This document shows positions 57,550 through 64,000 of a stretch of 64,000 bases of DNA, one piece after another; position 1 is the first letter of the stretch, and every line of letters begins with the position of its first letter. The notes under the pieces were generated by a model. The model was not told the origin of the DNA and did no database searches. It worked only from the letters and a program-made list of their open reading frames with translations. The position numbers and the translations under genes are program-made. The stretch comes from Streptomyces sp. CNQ-509 (GTDB taxonomy: Bacteria > Actinomycetota > Actinomycetes > Streptomycetales > Streptomycetaceae): contig NZ_CP011492.1 in the NCBI RefSeq assembly GCF_001011035.1, forward strand, positions 7,061,447-7,125,446, given 5' to 3'.

Positions 57550-59046
57550 GTGTACTCCAGAAAGTGGCGTTCGCCGTCGGGCGAGGAGAGCGTGGGGCGG
57601 CCGTCGTTCGTCGCCGACCACGACCTGTGGACCGACGACCAGGCGGCCGTCGCCGACCGGATCGAGGCCGAGCTGGGCCAGCTCGAACTGGTCCGCCTGG
57701 TCTACGGCGACCCGCACGGGCTCGTCAGGTCCAAGACCCTGACCGTGCCGGCGTTCCGCTCCGTGCTCCGCCACGGCATGAACTTCAGCCCCGGCCCCTT
57801 CCTCTTCGACACCGGGCACGCCGTCGCCGTCGACTTCCTCGGCGACCCCGGCATCGGCGTCGAGGAGATCGCGGGCGCCGGGAACTTCATCCTGGTGCCC
57901 GACCCGCTGACCTTCCAGGTGCTGCCAGGCACCGAGCCGCGCACCGCCTGGGTCATCGGCGACGAGTACCTGCGCGAGGGGAGCCCGCACCCGCTGTCGT
58001 CCCGCGCCGTGCTGCGCGCCGTCGAGAAGCGGTACGCGGTACGCGGCCTCGACCCGCTGCTCGGTCTCGAGGCGGAGTGGTACCTCACCCGGCGGCTCGA
58101 CGACGAGCCGGGCAACGAGGGCAACGGCTTCGGCACCCAGGGCCGGGCGCCGCGGGTCGCGGCCGTCAACGCGGGCTACCAGTTCAACCTGGACTTCCGC
58201 TACGACTCCGTCGCCGCCGTCGCCGACCCGCTGGCGCAGTGCCTCACCGCGCTCGGCCTGCCGCTCCGCTCGATGGAGCACGAGTCGGGACCCGGCCAGG
58301 TCGAGACGACGTTCGCGCCGATGCCGCCGCTCGACACCGCGGACGCCATGCTCCTCTTCCGTACGGTCACCAAGCGGCTCGCCGCCCGCCGCGGCTACCA
58401 CGCCTCGTTCATGTCGCTGCCGAAGCTGCCCTCCTTCGACCCCAGCGGCTGGCATCTGCACCAGTCCGTACGGGAGTCGGCCACCGGCCGCAACCTGTTC
58501 GGCGCCGAGGGGCTCTCCGGCGGGCTGTCCCCGGAGGGCAAGGCGTACACCGACGGGCTGCTGTCCTGGGCGCGGGAGCTGCTCCTGCTCTCGGTGCCCA
58601 CCGTCAACGGCTACCGGCGCCTGGACTCCGCCCACACCCTGGCCCCGACGCGGATCGGGCTGAGCGTGGAGGACCGCACCGCGATGCTGCGGGTGGCCGG
58701 CGGCGGCGCCAACGCCCGGATCGAGAACCGCATGGGCGAGCCGTGCGCCAACCCGTACCTGAACATCGCGGCGCAGCTCTTCGCCGGGCTCGACGGGCTG
58801 GAGGGCGGCGCCGCCGGTACGCCCGCGGACCCCGGCGCCGGCCTCGTGCCGCAGTCGCTGCGCGAGTCGTTCGGGGCGTTCCGCGCGGGCCGCGCCGAGC
58901 AGTTGCTCGGCGCCCCGCTGACGGCCTGCCTGACGCGGCTGAAGGAGAGCGAACTCGACCGCTTCGAGACCTGGTGCGCGGCGACCGGCGCGCCGGCCGG
59001 CGAGGTCACCGACTGGGAGCAGCGCGAGTACTTCGAGGCGTACTGA
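57550..59046 (+). CDS. Glutamine-synthetase-like gamma-glutamyl ligase (KinL/FzmN-like, glutamylhydrazine synthetase)
   Basis: 498 residues, GS type with shifted motifs: LVYGDPHGLVRSKTLTVPAF (beta-grasp), GLEAEWYLTRRL, EHESGPGQVETTFAPMPPLD (metal Glu residues), GWHLHQSVRESATG (His), VNGYRRLDSAHTLAPTRIGL and ENRMGEPCANPYLNIAAQLF. It fits PuuA/GlnA3-like ligases more than housekeeping GlnA. Known homologues join glutamate to hydrazine using ATP to make gamma-glutamylhydrazine. GTG start; sits centrally in the cassette. Confidence 0.9.
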   Translation: MYSRKWRSPSGEESVGRPSFVADHDLWTDDQAAVADRIEAELGQLELVRLVYGDPHGLVRSKTLTVPAFRSVLRHGMNFSPGPFLFDTGHAVAVDFLGDPGIGVEEIAGAGNFILVPDPLTFQVLPGTEPRTAWVIGDEYLREGSPHPLSSRAVLRAVEKRYAVRGLDPLLGLEAEWYLTRRLDDEPGNEGNGFGTQGRAPRVAAVNAGYQFNLDFRYDSVAAVADPLAQCLTALGLPLRSMEHESGPGQVETTFAPMPPLDTADAMLLFRTVTKRLAARRGYHASFMSLPKLPSFDPSGWHLHQSVRESATGRNLFGAEGLSGGLSPEGKAYTDGLLSWARELLLLSVPTVNGYRRLDSAHTLAPTRIGLSVEDRTAMLRVAGGGANARIENRMGEPCANPYLNIAAQLFAGLDGLEGGAAGTPADPGAGLVPQSLRESFGAFRAGRAEQLLGAPLTACLTRLKESELDRFETWCAATGAPAGEVTDWEQREYFEAY

Positions 59047-59088
59047 ATCCGAGGCGTACGAGGAACGACGACGGGACGGGTGGCACAG

Positions 59089-60378
59089 ATGATTCCCCGC
59101 TACACGCTGCCGGACATGGGGCGGCTCTTCTCCGATCAGGCACGGTACGAGACCTGGGTACGGGTCGAGATCCTCGCCTCCGAGGCGCAGGAGCGGCTCG
59201 GCCGCGTCCCCGCCGGGGTCGTCGAGGACATGCGCCGGGCGCCGGTGCCCGCCGCCGCGCGGGTCGCGGAGCTGGAGCAGGAGCGCGACCACGAGGTGCT
59301 CTCCTTCCTCGCCGCCTACTGCGAGGGCCTGCCCGACGCCTCGGCCCGCTGGGTGCACCTCGGCATGACCAGCTACGACCTGGTGGACACCGCGCTCGGC
59401 CACACCCTGGCCACCGCCTGCGACCTGCTCTCCGGGGCCGCCCGGGAGCTGCGGCGCACCCTGGTCGGCCGCGCGCTCGAGCACTGGGACACGGCGATGA
59501 TCGGCCGCACCCACGGGGTGCACGCCGAGCCCACCACGTTCGGGCACAAGCTGGCCGGCTTCGCGTTCGGCGTCGACCGGTCGCTGCGCCGGCTGGCGGC
59601 GGCGCGCGAGGCGGTGGCGGTCGGCACTGTCTCCGGCTCCGTCGGTACGTACGCGCTCATCGAACCCGCGGTGGAGGCGCACGTCTGCGCGGCTCTCGGG
59701 CTCGGCGTGGAGGACTGCCCCAGCCAGGTCGTCGCCCGCGACCGGCACGCCCAGTTGCTCCAGGCCGTCGCCGCACTCGGCGCCTGCGTGGAGCAACTCG
59801 CCCTGGAGCTGCGGCTGCTCCAGCGCACCGAGGTCGCGGAGGTGGAGGAGGGCAGGTCCGCGGCGTACCAGGGCTCCAGCGCCATGCCGCACAAGCGCAA
59901 CCCGACCACCAGCGAGCGGCTCTGCGGCCTCTCGCGGCTGCTGCGCGGCCACGCCACCGCCGCGCTGGAGAACGTCCCGCTCTGGCACGAACGTGACCTC
60001 GCCCACCAGTCGGTCGAGCGGGTGATCCTGCCCGACAGCCTGACCGTGGCGCACTTCCAGGCGACGAAGGCCGCCGAACTCGTCGCCTCGCTGCGGGTGC
60101 ACCCCGAGCGGATGCGCGCCCACATCGACCAGACCGCGGGACTCGTGCACAGCTCCGCGGTCCTCGCCGAACTGCTGACCGACGACGGTGCGGAGCGCGA
60201 GCGCGCGTACCGCGCCGTGCAGCGGGCCGCCGACCGTACGGTGGCCACCGGGGAGCACTTCGGCGCCACCCTCGCGGACGAAGGCATCACCGTCGGCGAG
60301 CTGCGCCCGGAGCGCTTCCTCACCCGTCACGACGTGATCCGCGACCGATTGGAGAAGCTCGGTGCACTGGAAGACTGA
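59089..60378 (+). CDS. Adenylosuccinate-lyase-superfamily enzyme of the hydrazine cassette (KinM/FzmR-like)
   Basis: 429 residues. MIPRYTLPDMGRLFSDQARY start as in PurB (so ATG 59089 preferred over GTG 59080), HLGMTSYDLVDTALG, IGRTHGVHAEPTTFGHKLAG, TVSGSVGTYALIEPAVEAHV and the flexible signature loop GSSAMPHKRNPTTSERLCGL with catalytic Ser. Being inside the cassette, it likely eliminates fumarate from an N-succinylated hydrazine (hydrazinosuccinate type), as reported for FzmR, rather than serving purine synthesis. Overlaps the acetyltransferase by 17 bases. Confidence 0.9.
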   Translation: MIPRYTLPDMGRLFSDQARYETWVRVEILASEAQERLGRVPAGVVEDMRRAPVPAAARVAELEQERDHEVLSFLAAYCEGLPDASARWVHLGMTSYDLVDTALGHTLATACDLLSGAARELRRTLVGRALEHWDTAMIGRTHGVHAEPTTFGHKLAGFAFGVDRSLRRLAAAREAVAVGTVSGSVGTYALIEPAVEAHVCAALGLGVEDCPSQVVARDRHAQLLQAVAALGACVEQLALELRLLQRTEVAEVEEGRSAAYQGSSAMPHKRNPTTSERLCGLSRLLRGHATAALENVPLWHERDLAHQSVERVILPDSLTVAHFQATKAAELVASLRVHPERMRAHIDQTAGLVHSSAVLAELLTDDGAERERAYRAVQRAADRTVATGEHFGATLADEGITVGELRPERFLTRHDVIRDRLEKLGALED

Positions 60379-60766
60379 ACGCGTCGCGGGCGCCTCGCTC
60401 GACCTCGACGAAGTGCTCGCGGTCTACCGGGACTCGGGGCTCGGCGAGCGGCGGCCCGTCGACGACCGGGAGCGGATGGCCACGATGGTGCGCGAGGCCA
60501 ACCTCGTGGTCGTCGCGCGCGACGAGGACGGCGCGCTCATCGGCCTCGCGCGCAGCGTCTCCGACTTCGCCTACGTCACGTACCTCTCCGACATCGCCGT
60601 CGTCCGCGCCCACCAGCGCGCGGGCGTGGGCCGCGCGCTCATCGACGCCACCATGGCGGAGGCCCCGGCGGCCAAGCTCGTCCTGCTGTCCGCGCCCGCC
60701 GCCCGGGACTACTACCCGCACCTCGGCTTCACCCGGCACGACTCCGCATGGGTGCGCAGCACGTAA
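60362..60766 (+). CDS. GNAT acetyltransferase of the hydrazine cassette (KinN/FzmQ-like)
   Basis: 134 residues, compact GNAT fold: LIGLARSVSDFAYVTYLSDI, AVVRAHQRAGVGRALIDATM (acetyl-CoA site QRAGVGRAL) and APAARDYYPHLGFTRHDSAW. In the related pathways this enzyme acetylates hydrazine or its succinyl adduct, preventing toxicity and directing later transfer. GTG 60362 lies inside the end of the lyase gene, so translation is coupled. Last gene of the cassette. Confidence 0.9.
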   Translation: MHWKTERVAGASLDLDEVLAVYRDSGLGERRPVDDRERMATMVREANLVVVARDEDGALIGLARSVSDFAYVTYLSDIAVVRAHQRAGVGRALIDATMAEAPAAKLVLLSAPAARDYYPHLGFTRHDSAWVRST

Positions 60767-60833
60767 CCACCGCGTGCGGCGCCGCTGCCCGCGGCCCGTC
60801 CGCCCACCTGCCGAGCACACCACACGGGGAGGT

Positions 60834-61610
60834 ATGACTCAGATGACGTCGCAGGTGCTGCCCGACCTACGCGCGCCGGTGACCAGGACCGCCGTGCCCG
60901 AGGATCCGGCGGACGCCGGCCCCTCGGGCACGGCGGCCGCGGGGCCGGCGGGCCGGCGCATCCTGGTGGTCGACGGGGACCCCGACACGGGCGAGTCGCT
61001 GATGGCCCAGCTCCGCCGCTACGGGCACGAGCCGGTGGGGGCGAAGCAGGGCGGCGCCGCGCTGCGGGCGCACCAGGACACGGAGATGGTCCTTCTCGAC
61101 CTCGAACTCCCCGACCTCGACGGTCTGGAGGTGTGCCGGGGCATCCGCGCGGTGAGCCACGTGCCGATCATCATCGTCACCGGCCGGGAGTCCGAACTCG
61201 ACTGCGTGCTCGGCCTCCAGGCCGGCGCGGACGACTACGTCACCAAGCCGTACGGGATGCGCGAGCTGATGGCCCGTATCGAAGCCGTGCTGCGCCGCTC
61301 CCGGCCGCAGCAGCCCGCGGCCGGCCGGCACCTCAGGCACGGCCGGCTGCACATCGACGTGGCCTCCCGCCGCGTCACCGTCGGTGGCACGGAAGTCGCG
61401 CTCACCCGCAAGGAGTTCGACCTGCTCTGCCAGCTCGCCTCGCACCCGGACACGGTCATACCGCGCAAGCAGCTCCTGCAGCGGGTCTGGGGCGACTCGT
61501 GGTCGCGGCGCACCGTCGACACGCACGTCAGCAGCCTGCGCGGCAAGCTCGGCGGCAGCGGCTGGGTCGTGACCGTCCGGGGGGTGGGGTTCAAGCTGGG
61601 CCACGCGTGA
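60834..61610 (+). CDS. OmpR-family response regulator, JadR1-like (atypical receiver)
   Basis: 258 residues from ATG 60834 (ATG 60843 is better spaced from GGGGAGG). Receiver: RRILVVDGDPDTGESLMAQL, LLDLELPDLDGLEVCRGIRA (phospho-Asp D89), IIIVTGRESE, DDYVTKPYGMRELMARIEAV (Lys). In the acidic pocket the usual second acidic residue is Gly48 (VDGD). C-terminal winged helix: RKEFDLLCQLASHPDTVIPR, RVWGDSWSRRTVDTHVSSLR and VVTVRGVGFKLG. No histidine kinase is adjacent. Angucycline clusters often carry such orphan regulators (JadR1, LndI, LanI), which bind pathway products. Probably activates the cluster. Confidence 0.9.
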   Translation: MTQMTSQVLPDLRAPVTRTAVPEDPADAGPSGTAAAGPAGRRILVVDGDPDTGESLMAQLRRYGHEPVGAKQGGAALRAHQDTEMVLLDLELPDLDGLEVCRGIRAVSHVPIIIVTGRESELDCVLGLQAGADDYVTKPYGMRELMARIEAVLRRSRPQQPAAGRHLRHGRLHIDVASRRVTVGGTEVALTRKEFDLLCQLASHPDTVIPRKQLLQRVWGDSWSRRTVDTHVSSLRGKLGGSGWVVTVRGVGFKLGHA

Positions 61611-61655
61611 CGGCACGCGCCGGGCGGCGCGTGCCGTCGGGGTCCCGGGGGGCGG

Positions 61656-62687
61656 TCAGCGTACGGCGCCGACCGCCCCCGCTGCGCGTCCCGCGCCGAG
61701 CTCGCCCGCCAGGTCGCGCCAGAGGCCGGCGTAGCCCCGCAGCAGCTCGGCCAACTGCTCCCTGCAGTGCGGCGGCAGGTTCACGGTGATCTTCTCGCGG
61801 TCCCGCGCGATGAGGTGGCAGGCGTCGAGCATGCGCAGGACCGTACGGCCCGTCTCCGTCATCCGCAGCGAGGGGTCGCGGCAGAGCGAGTCGAAGATGA
61901 CGAACAGCTCCCCGGGCGACAGCGCGGGGACGGGCGGTGGCGCAGGCTCGCGGGCAGGCCGCTCCGCCGCGGGCTCCTCCCGCTGCCCCAGCGGTACGGG
62001 GTCGTCGCCGCGGCGCAGCCGGTCCCGTACGTCGGCGACGGTGGCCGGCGAGATCCCGGCGCGCCGGGCGACCGACCGCAGCGACGCCCCCGGCTCCTCG
62101 CCCAGCAGCTTCGCCGCCAGCTCCCGGCCCTGCGCGGAACGGAACGGCCTGCGCCTGCCGTCGAGCCCGATCCGCGGCGCGTCGTGCGCCTGGCCCCGGG
62201 CACGGCCGCGGAGTTCGGCGACCGTCCGCGCGGACAGTCCGGCGACTGCCGCCACCGAGCGGTCCGACCACTGCGGCCGGGCGGTGAGGATGCGCAGCGC
62301 GGAGGCGATGCGGTCGCCCCGCGACAGGGGCAGCCCCTGGGCCACGTTCATCGCGACGGCCAGCAGCCGCGCGTCGCTCTCCGAGCCGTCGAAGAACCGC
62401 GTGCCGATGTACGCGGCGCCGTTGAGCCGGGCGGCGCGCAGCCGGTGCCGGCCGTCGATCACGGCCATCCGCCCGCGGTGCACGAGGATGGGCGGCAGCT
62501 CCGCCTCCACCTCGGAGAGGGCCAGCGCGTAGCCGGCGTCCACGCCCGCGGCGCGCGGGCTGAACGTGACCACCAGACTGGCGACGGGTACCTTCTCGAC
62601 CGGCAGGTCGCGGACCGCCTCGCGGAGCGCGAGCAGGGTGTCGGAGCCGCCCGCCCGCTCGGCGCGCACGATCTGATTGATGAGCAC
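61656..62687 (-). CDS. ParB-domain transcriptional regulator, StrR/KasT-like
   Basis: 343 residues. ParB-type N-terminal domain (VPVASLVVTFSPRAAGVDAG, LPPILVHRGRMAVIDGRHRL, RAARLNGAAYIGTRFFDGSE), and a central helix-turn-helix (RSVAAVAGLSARTVAELRGR, LRSVARRAGISPATVADVRD). C-terminal region SPGELFVIFDSLCRDPSLRM and DREKITVNLPPHCREQLAEL. StrR-family proteins activate antibiotic genes. GTG 62687 after GGAGGAG. A heptamer array lies 90-119 bases upstream. Confidence 0.85.
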   Translation of the reverse strand: MLINQIVRAERAGGSDTLLALREAVRDLPVEKVPVASLVVTFSPRAAGVDAGYALALSEVEAELPPILVHRGRMAVIDGRHRLRAARLNGAAYIGTRFFDGSESDARLLAVAMNVAQGLPLSRGDRIASALRILTARPQWSDRSVAAVAGLSARTVAELRGRARGQAHDAPRIGLDGRRRPFRSAQGRELAAKLLGEEPGASLRSVARRAGISPATVADVRDRLRRGDDPVPLGQREEPAAERPAREPAPPPVPALSPGELFVIFDSLCRDPSLRMTETGRTVLRMLDACHLIARDREKITVNLPPHCREQLAELLRGYAGLWRDLAGELGAGRAAGAVGAVR

Positions 62688-62776
62688 AGACTCCTCCAGT
62701 GGCAGTCGGGGTCCGGCGGCGCGGCCCGCGCACGACGACGGGACCGCTGTCTCGACTCGAAGGCTCCCAGGGCGAT

Positions 62777-62806
62777 CTGACGGCCCGCTGACACGCCGCT
62801 GACACG
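62777..62806. promoter_or_regulatory. Three heptamers spaced exactly 11 bp, regulator binding site
   Basis: CTGACGG (62777), CTGACAC (62788) and CTGACAC (62799); the last two lie in a perfect 11-base tandem repeat CCGCTGACACG. The same CTGAC/CTGT theme occurs before hydroxylase 1 (28455-28502). Placed 90-119 bases upstream of the StrR-like gene (minus strand). Phasing is that used by SARP and OmpR-type regulators. Confidence 0.6.
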
Positions 62807-62893
62807 GCGCCGGGGCCCTGTCCGGGACCGGCCGCCGCGCGACCCGTACGCGAGCCGGCCCTGCTGGACTGCGGCTGCTCCCGTTCCGGGGGA

Positions 62894-63130
62894 ACGGGCG
62901 TCGCCTCGTCGGCCGTCACCCTCTGCCGCACGCTGGGCAGCTCCCTCGGGGTCGCCGTCATGAGCGCGCTCTCCGGCGGCCTCGGCGGGCACGGGGTGCC
63001 CGCCGCCGCGGCGGCCGCGGAGGGCGTGCGGTCGGCCTTCTGGGCGGCGGTCGTCGCGGCCGCGCTGACGCTGCTCGCCGCGCTCTGCGTACGCGAAGTG
63101 CCCCTCGGCGGCGCCGGGCCGAAGAGGTGA
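62894..63130 (+). pseudogene. C-terminal fragment of a 14-TMS MFS transporter
   Basis: Only the last 78 codons survive: TGVASSAVTLCRTLGSSLGV, AVMSALSGGLGGHGVP and a final hydrophobic helix AFWAAVVAAALTLLAALCVR, closing with TGA 63128-63130. This is the usual end of EmrB/QacA exporters. Nothing homologous lies upstream in frame and there is no start codon with a ribosome site. A truncated remnant at the right cluster boundary. Confidence 0.7.
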
Positions 63131-63286
63131 AGGAACCCGCCGGTACGTACGGGAGCGGCGGATTGTGACACCCCGGCAGGACCGGACGCCGACTCGCGAG
63201 CAACCGCGGCTCCGCGTCACATCTGACGCTGGAGCCGTCAACCGCACAACCCCGTGAAGTCGACACCCGGGAGGCAGGGAGATCAC

Positions 63287-63700
63287 ATGCCCGCACGCCG
63301 TATCCGTCTGGCCACCGCCGGAGTCCTCGGCGCCGCCGCCGCGTCGGGCGCCCTGGCGGCCGGTCCCGCCGCGGCCGCCGCCCTGGCCGTCACGGTGACG
63401 CCGAGCACCGGCCTCGCCGACGGCCAGACGGTGTCCGTGAGCGGCTCCGGCTACGTCGCCGGCAGCGCGATCGGCGTCAGCGAGTGCGTCCGCGACACCG
63501 TGTGCGCGGAGGACACCGTCCACACCACCGCGGCCGCGGACGGCACCTTGTCGGCCCGGTACGTGGCGCGCAGGCAGTTCCAGGCCACGGACCGGAGCAC
63601 CGGCCAGACCATCACGGTGGACTGCGCCGTGGAGCAGTGCCAGATCGTGGCCTGGGAGCAGGAGACAGGCCCCATCGCCCAGCCCATCTCCTTCGGCTGA
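63287..63700 (+). CDS. Secreted neocarzinostatin-family-like apoprotein
   Basis: 137 residues. A signal peptide (about 1-35: basic RRIRLATAGVL, hydrophobic core, AAAAA cleavage region) precedes a single Ig-like beta-sandwich: LAVTVTPSTGLADGQTVSVS, GYVAGSAIGVSECVRDTVCA, SARYVARRQFQATD, VDCAVEQCQIVAWEQETGPI and the closing PISFG. The Cys pairs C-x5-C and C-x4-C fall at the positions of the two disulfides of neocarzinostatin (C-x9-C and C-x4-C). No enediyne synthase is in view. It may be a small-molecule-binding secreted protein; a link to the polyketide is unproven. ATG with GGAG upstream. Confidence 0.82.
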   Translation: MPARRIRLATAGVLGAAAASGALAAGPAAAAALAVTVTPSTGLADGQTVSVSGSGYVAGSAIGVSECVRDTVCAEDTVHTTAAADGTLSARYVARRQFQATDRSTGQTITVDCAVEQCQIVAWEQETGPIAQPISFG

Positions 63701-63745
63701 CGAAGAGCGCCGGCGCCCGGCCGGTGACTCCGCAGCGATGACAGT

Positions 63746-63779
63746 GCCCCGTACCGCCCAGGCCCGGGCGGTGCGGGGC
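63746..63779. terminator. Bidirectional terminator
   Basis: 14-base stem with one mismatch (GCCCCGTACCGCCC / GGGCGGTGCGGGGC), 6-base loop, between the convergent neocarzinostatin-like and YdeI-like genes. Confidence 0.7.
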
Positions 63780-63817
63780 GCGCCTGCCGGGGACCGCCGC
63801 CGGCGCGCCGCCCGCCG

Positions 63818-64000
63818 TCAGCCTCCCGGCGCTTCCTCGCCGGCCAGCTCCGCCAGCACCCTGGCCACCCGCCGTTCCCGGGTCGCCGCCGTCTTCGCGC
63901 CCTCGACCGCGCGGACATGGCGGCGCTTGTGGGTCGGCGCCAGCCGGTCGTACGCGGCCCGCGCCCCCGGCTCCGCGTCCAGCGCGGCTGTCAGCTCGGG
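63818..64000 (-). CDS. YdeI/OmpD-associated family protein, C-terminal fragment
   Basis: Minus-strand frame open to the window edge, stop at 63820-63818. The visible 60 residues include ELTAALDAEPGARAAYDRLA, HKRRHVRAVEGAKTAATRER and RVARVLAELAGEE, the standard C-terminal helices of the YdeI/OmdA (bacteriocin-protection-like) family. The gene starts beyond the window. Housekeeping flank, outside the cluster. Confidence 0.8.
   Translation of the reverse strand, partial: PELTAALDAEPGARAAYDRLAPTHKRRHVRAVEGAKTAATRERRVARVLAELAGEEAPGG

Noticed and set aside
55294..60330. A 1678-codon open frame on the minus strand across the hydrazine cassette
   Set aside because: It is antisense to five well-supported genes and has low-complexity composition (GDRxHRRxG, AVAxEGE); high GC third positions keep this frame free of stops.
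59089..60378. Housekeeping adenylosuccinate lyase PurB
   Set aside because: The start and signature loop fit the superfamily, but position inside the coupled hydrazine cassette and overlap with the GNAT gene favour a pathway-specific role.
28580..60766. Assignment to lomaiviticin or another glycosylated diazofluorene
   Set aside because: No glycosyltransferase or deoxysugar genes are visible anywhere in the window, and no dimerising enzyme is recognised.
1..64000. CRISPR arrays, tRNA or rRNA genes, prophage or conjugative modules
   Set aside because: Reading both strands showed no regularly spaced repeats with spacers, no cloverleaf-like or rRNA-like segments and no phage structural or integrase genes.

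Overview
The window reads as a high-GC actinomycete chromosome, almost certainly Streptomyces. Third-position GC bias is extreme, GTG starts and ATGA/GTGA overlaps are common, and the regulators are typical of that genus: four SARPs, a gamma-butyrolactone-receptor-like TetR, an ECF41 sigma factor and a StrR-like ParB-domain regulator. No tRNA, rRNA or CRISPR array was seen.

Left part (1-19134), stress and dormancy genes plus housekeeping. It opens with the tail of a Clp_N-like protein and a Clp_N/FHA/zinc-ribbon/Ser-Thr kinase. Then come DUF1876, Hsp20, a DUF1918-XRE-PPOX fusion, a P-type cation ATPase, a beta-phosphoglucomutase/GH65 phosphorylase pair, two CBS-BON proteins, two double-domain universal stress proteins, and a DevS/DevR-like two-component pair. 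Three intergenic regions carry a similar GGGAC-N4-GGCCC-like site, a candidate operator for the response regulator. A peptidoglycan amidase, a GNAT and a frameshifted beta-propeller remnant close this part.

Middle and right (about 19648-63700), a type II polyketide gene cluster. Order: TetR receptor; acyl-CoA carboxylase epsilon and beta subunits (malonyl-CoA supply); three SARPs; a dead IS5-type transposase; small accessory genes; then a compact biosynthetic operon. That operon encodes a flavin hydroxylase, a tandem ABM-domain oxygenase, a TcmI/JadI-like cyclase, KS-alpha, chain-length factor, ACP, C9-ketoreductase, aromatase/cyclase, two more flavin hydroxylases and an alpha/beta hydrolase. 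An ECF41 sigma/CMD pair, a membrane acyltransferase, a fourth SARP, an SDR, an MFS exporter and a hemerythrin follow. Two further paralogous flavin hydroxylases flank a broken SDR and a Tat-type epoxide hydrolase. The minimal set plus KR, ARO/CYC and the small cyclase fits an angucycline-type (benz[a]anthracene) skeleton. The ABM protein and surplus flavoenzymes suggest oxidative B-ring opening and contraction, as in kinamycin, jadomycin and gilvocarcin pathways.

53838-60766 is a tightly coupled cassette: ferredoxin, a large protein of unknown function, amidase, glutamine-synthetase-like ligase, adenylosuccinate-lyase-like enzyme and GNAT. It matches the glutamylhydrazine/acetylhydrazine cassette shared by the kinamycin and fosfazinomycin pathways. 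The window therefore most likely encodes a diazo-, hydrazine- or otherwise N-N-containing aromatic polyketide. Two things differ from a textbook kinamycin cluster: no AlpH-like methyltransferase-fold gene is visible, and a PuuD-like gamma-glutamyl hydrolase sits divergently next to the cassette. No deoxysugar or glycosyltransferase genes are present. The right edge holds a JadR1-like OmpR regulator lacking one acidic-pocket residue, a StrR-like regulator, an MFS fragment, a secreted neocarzinostatin-family-like protein and the 3' end of a YdeI-family gene.
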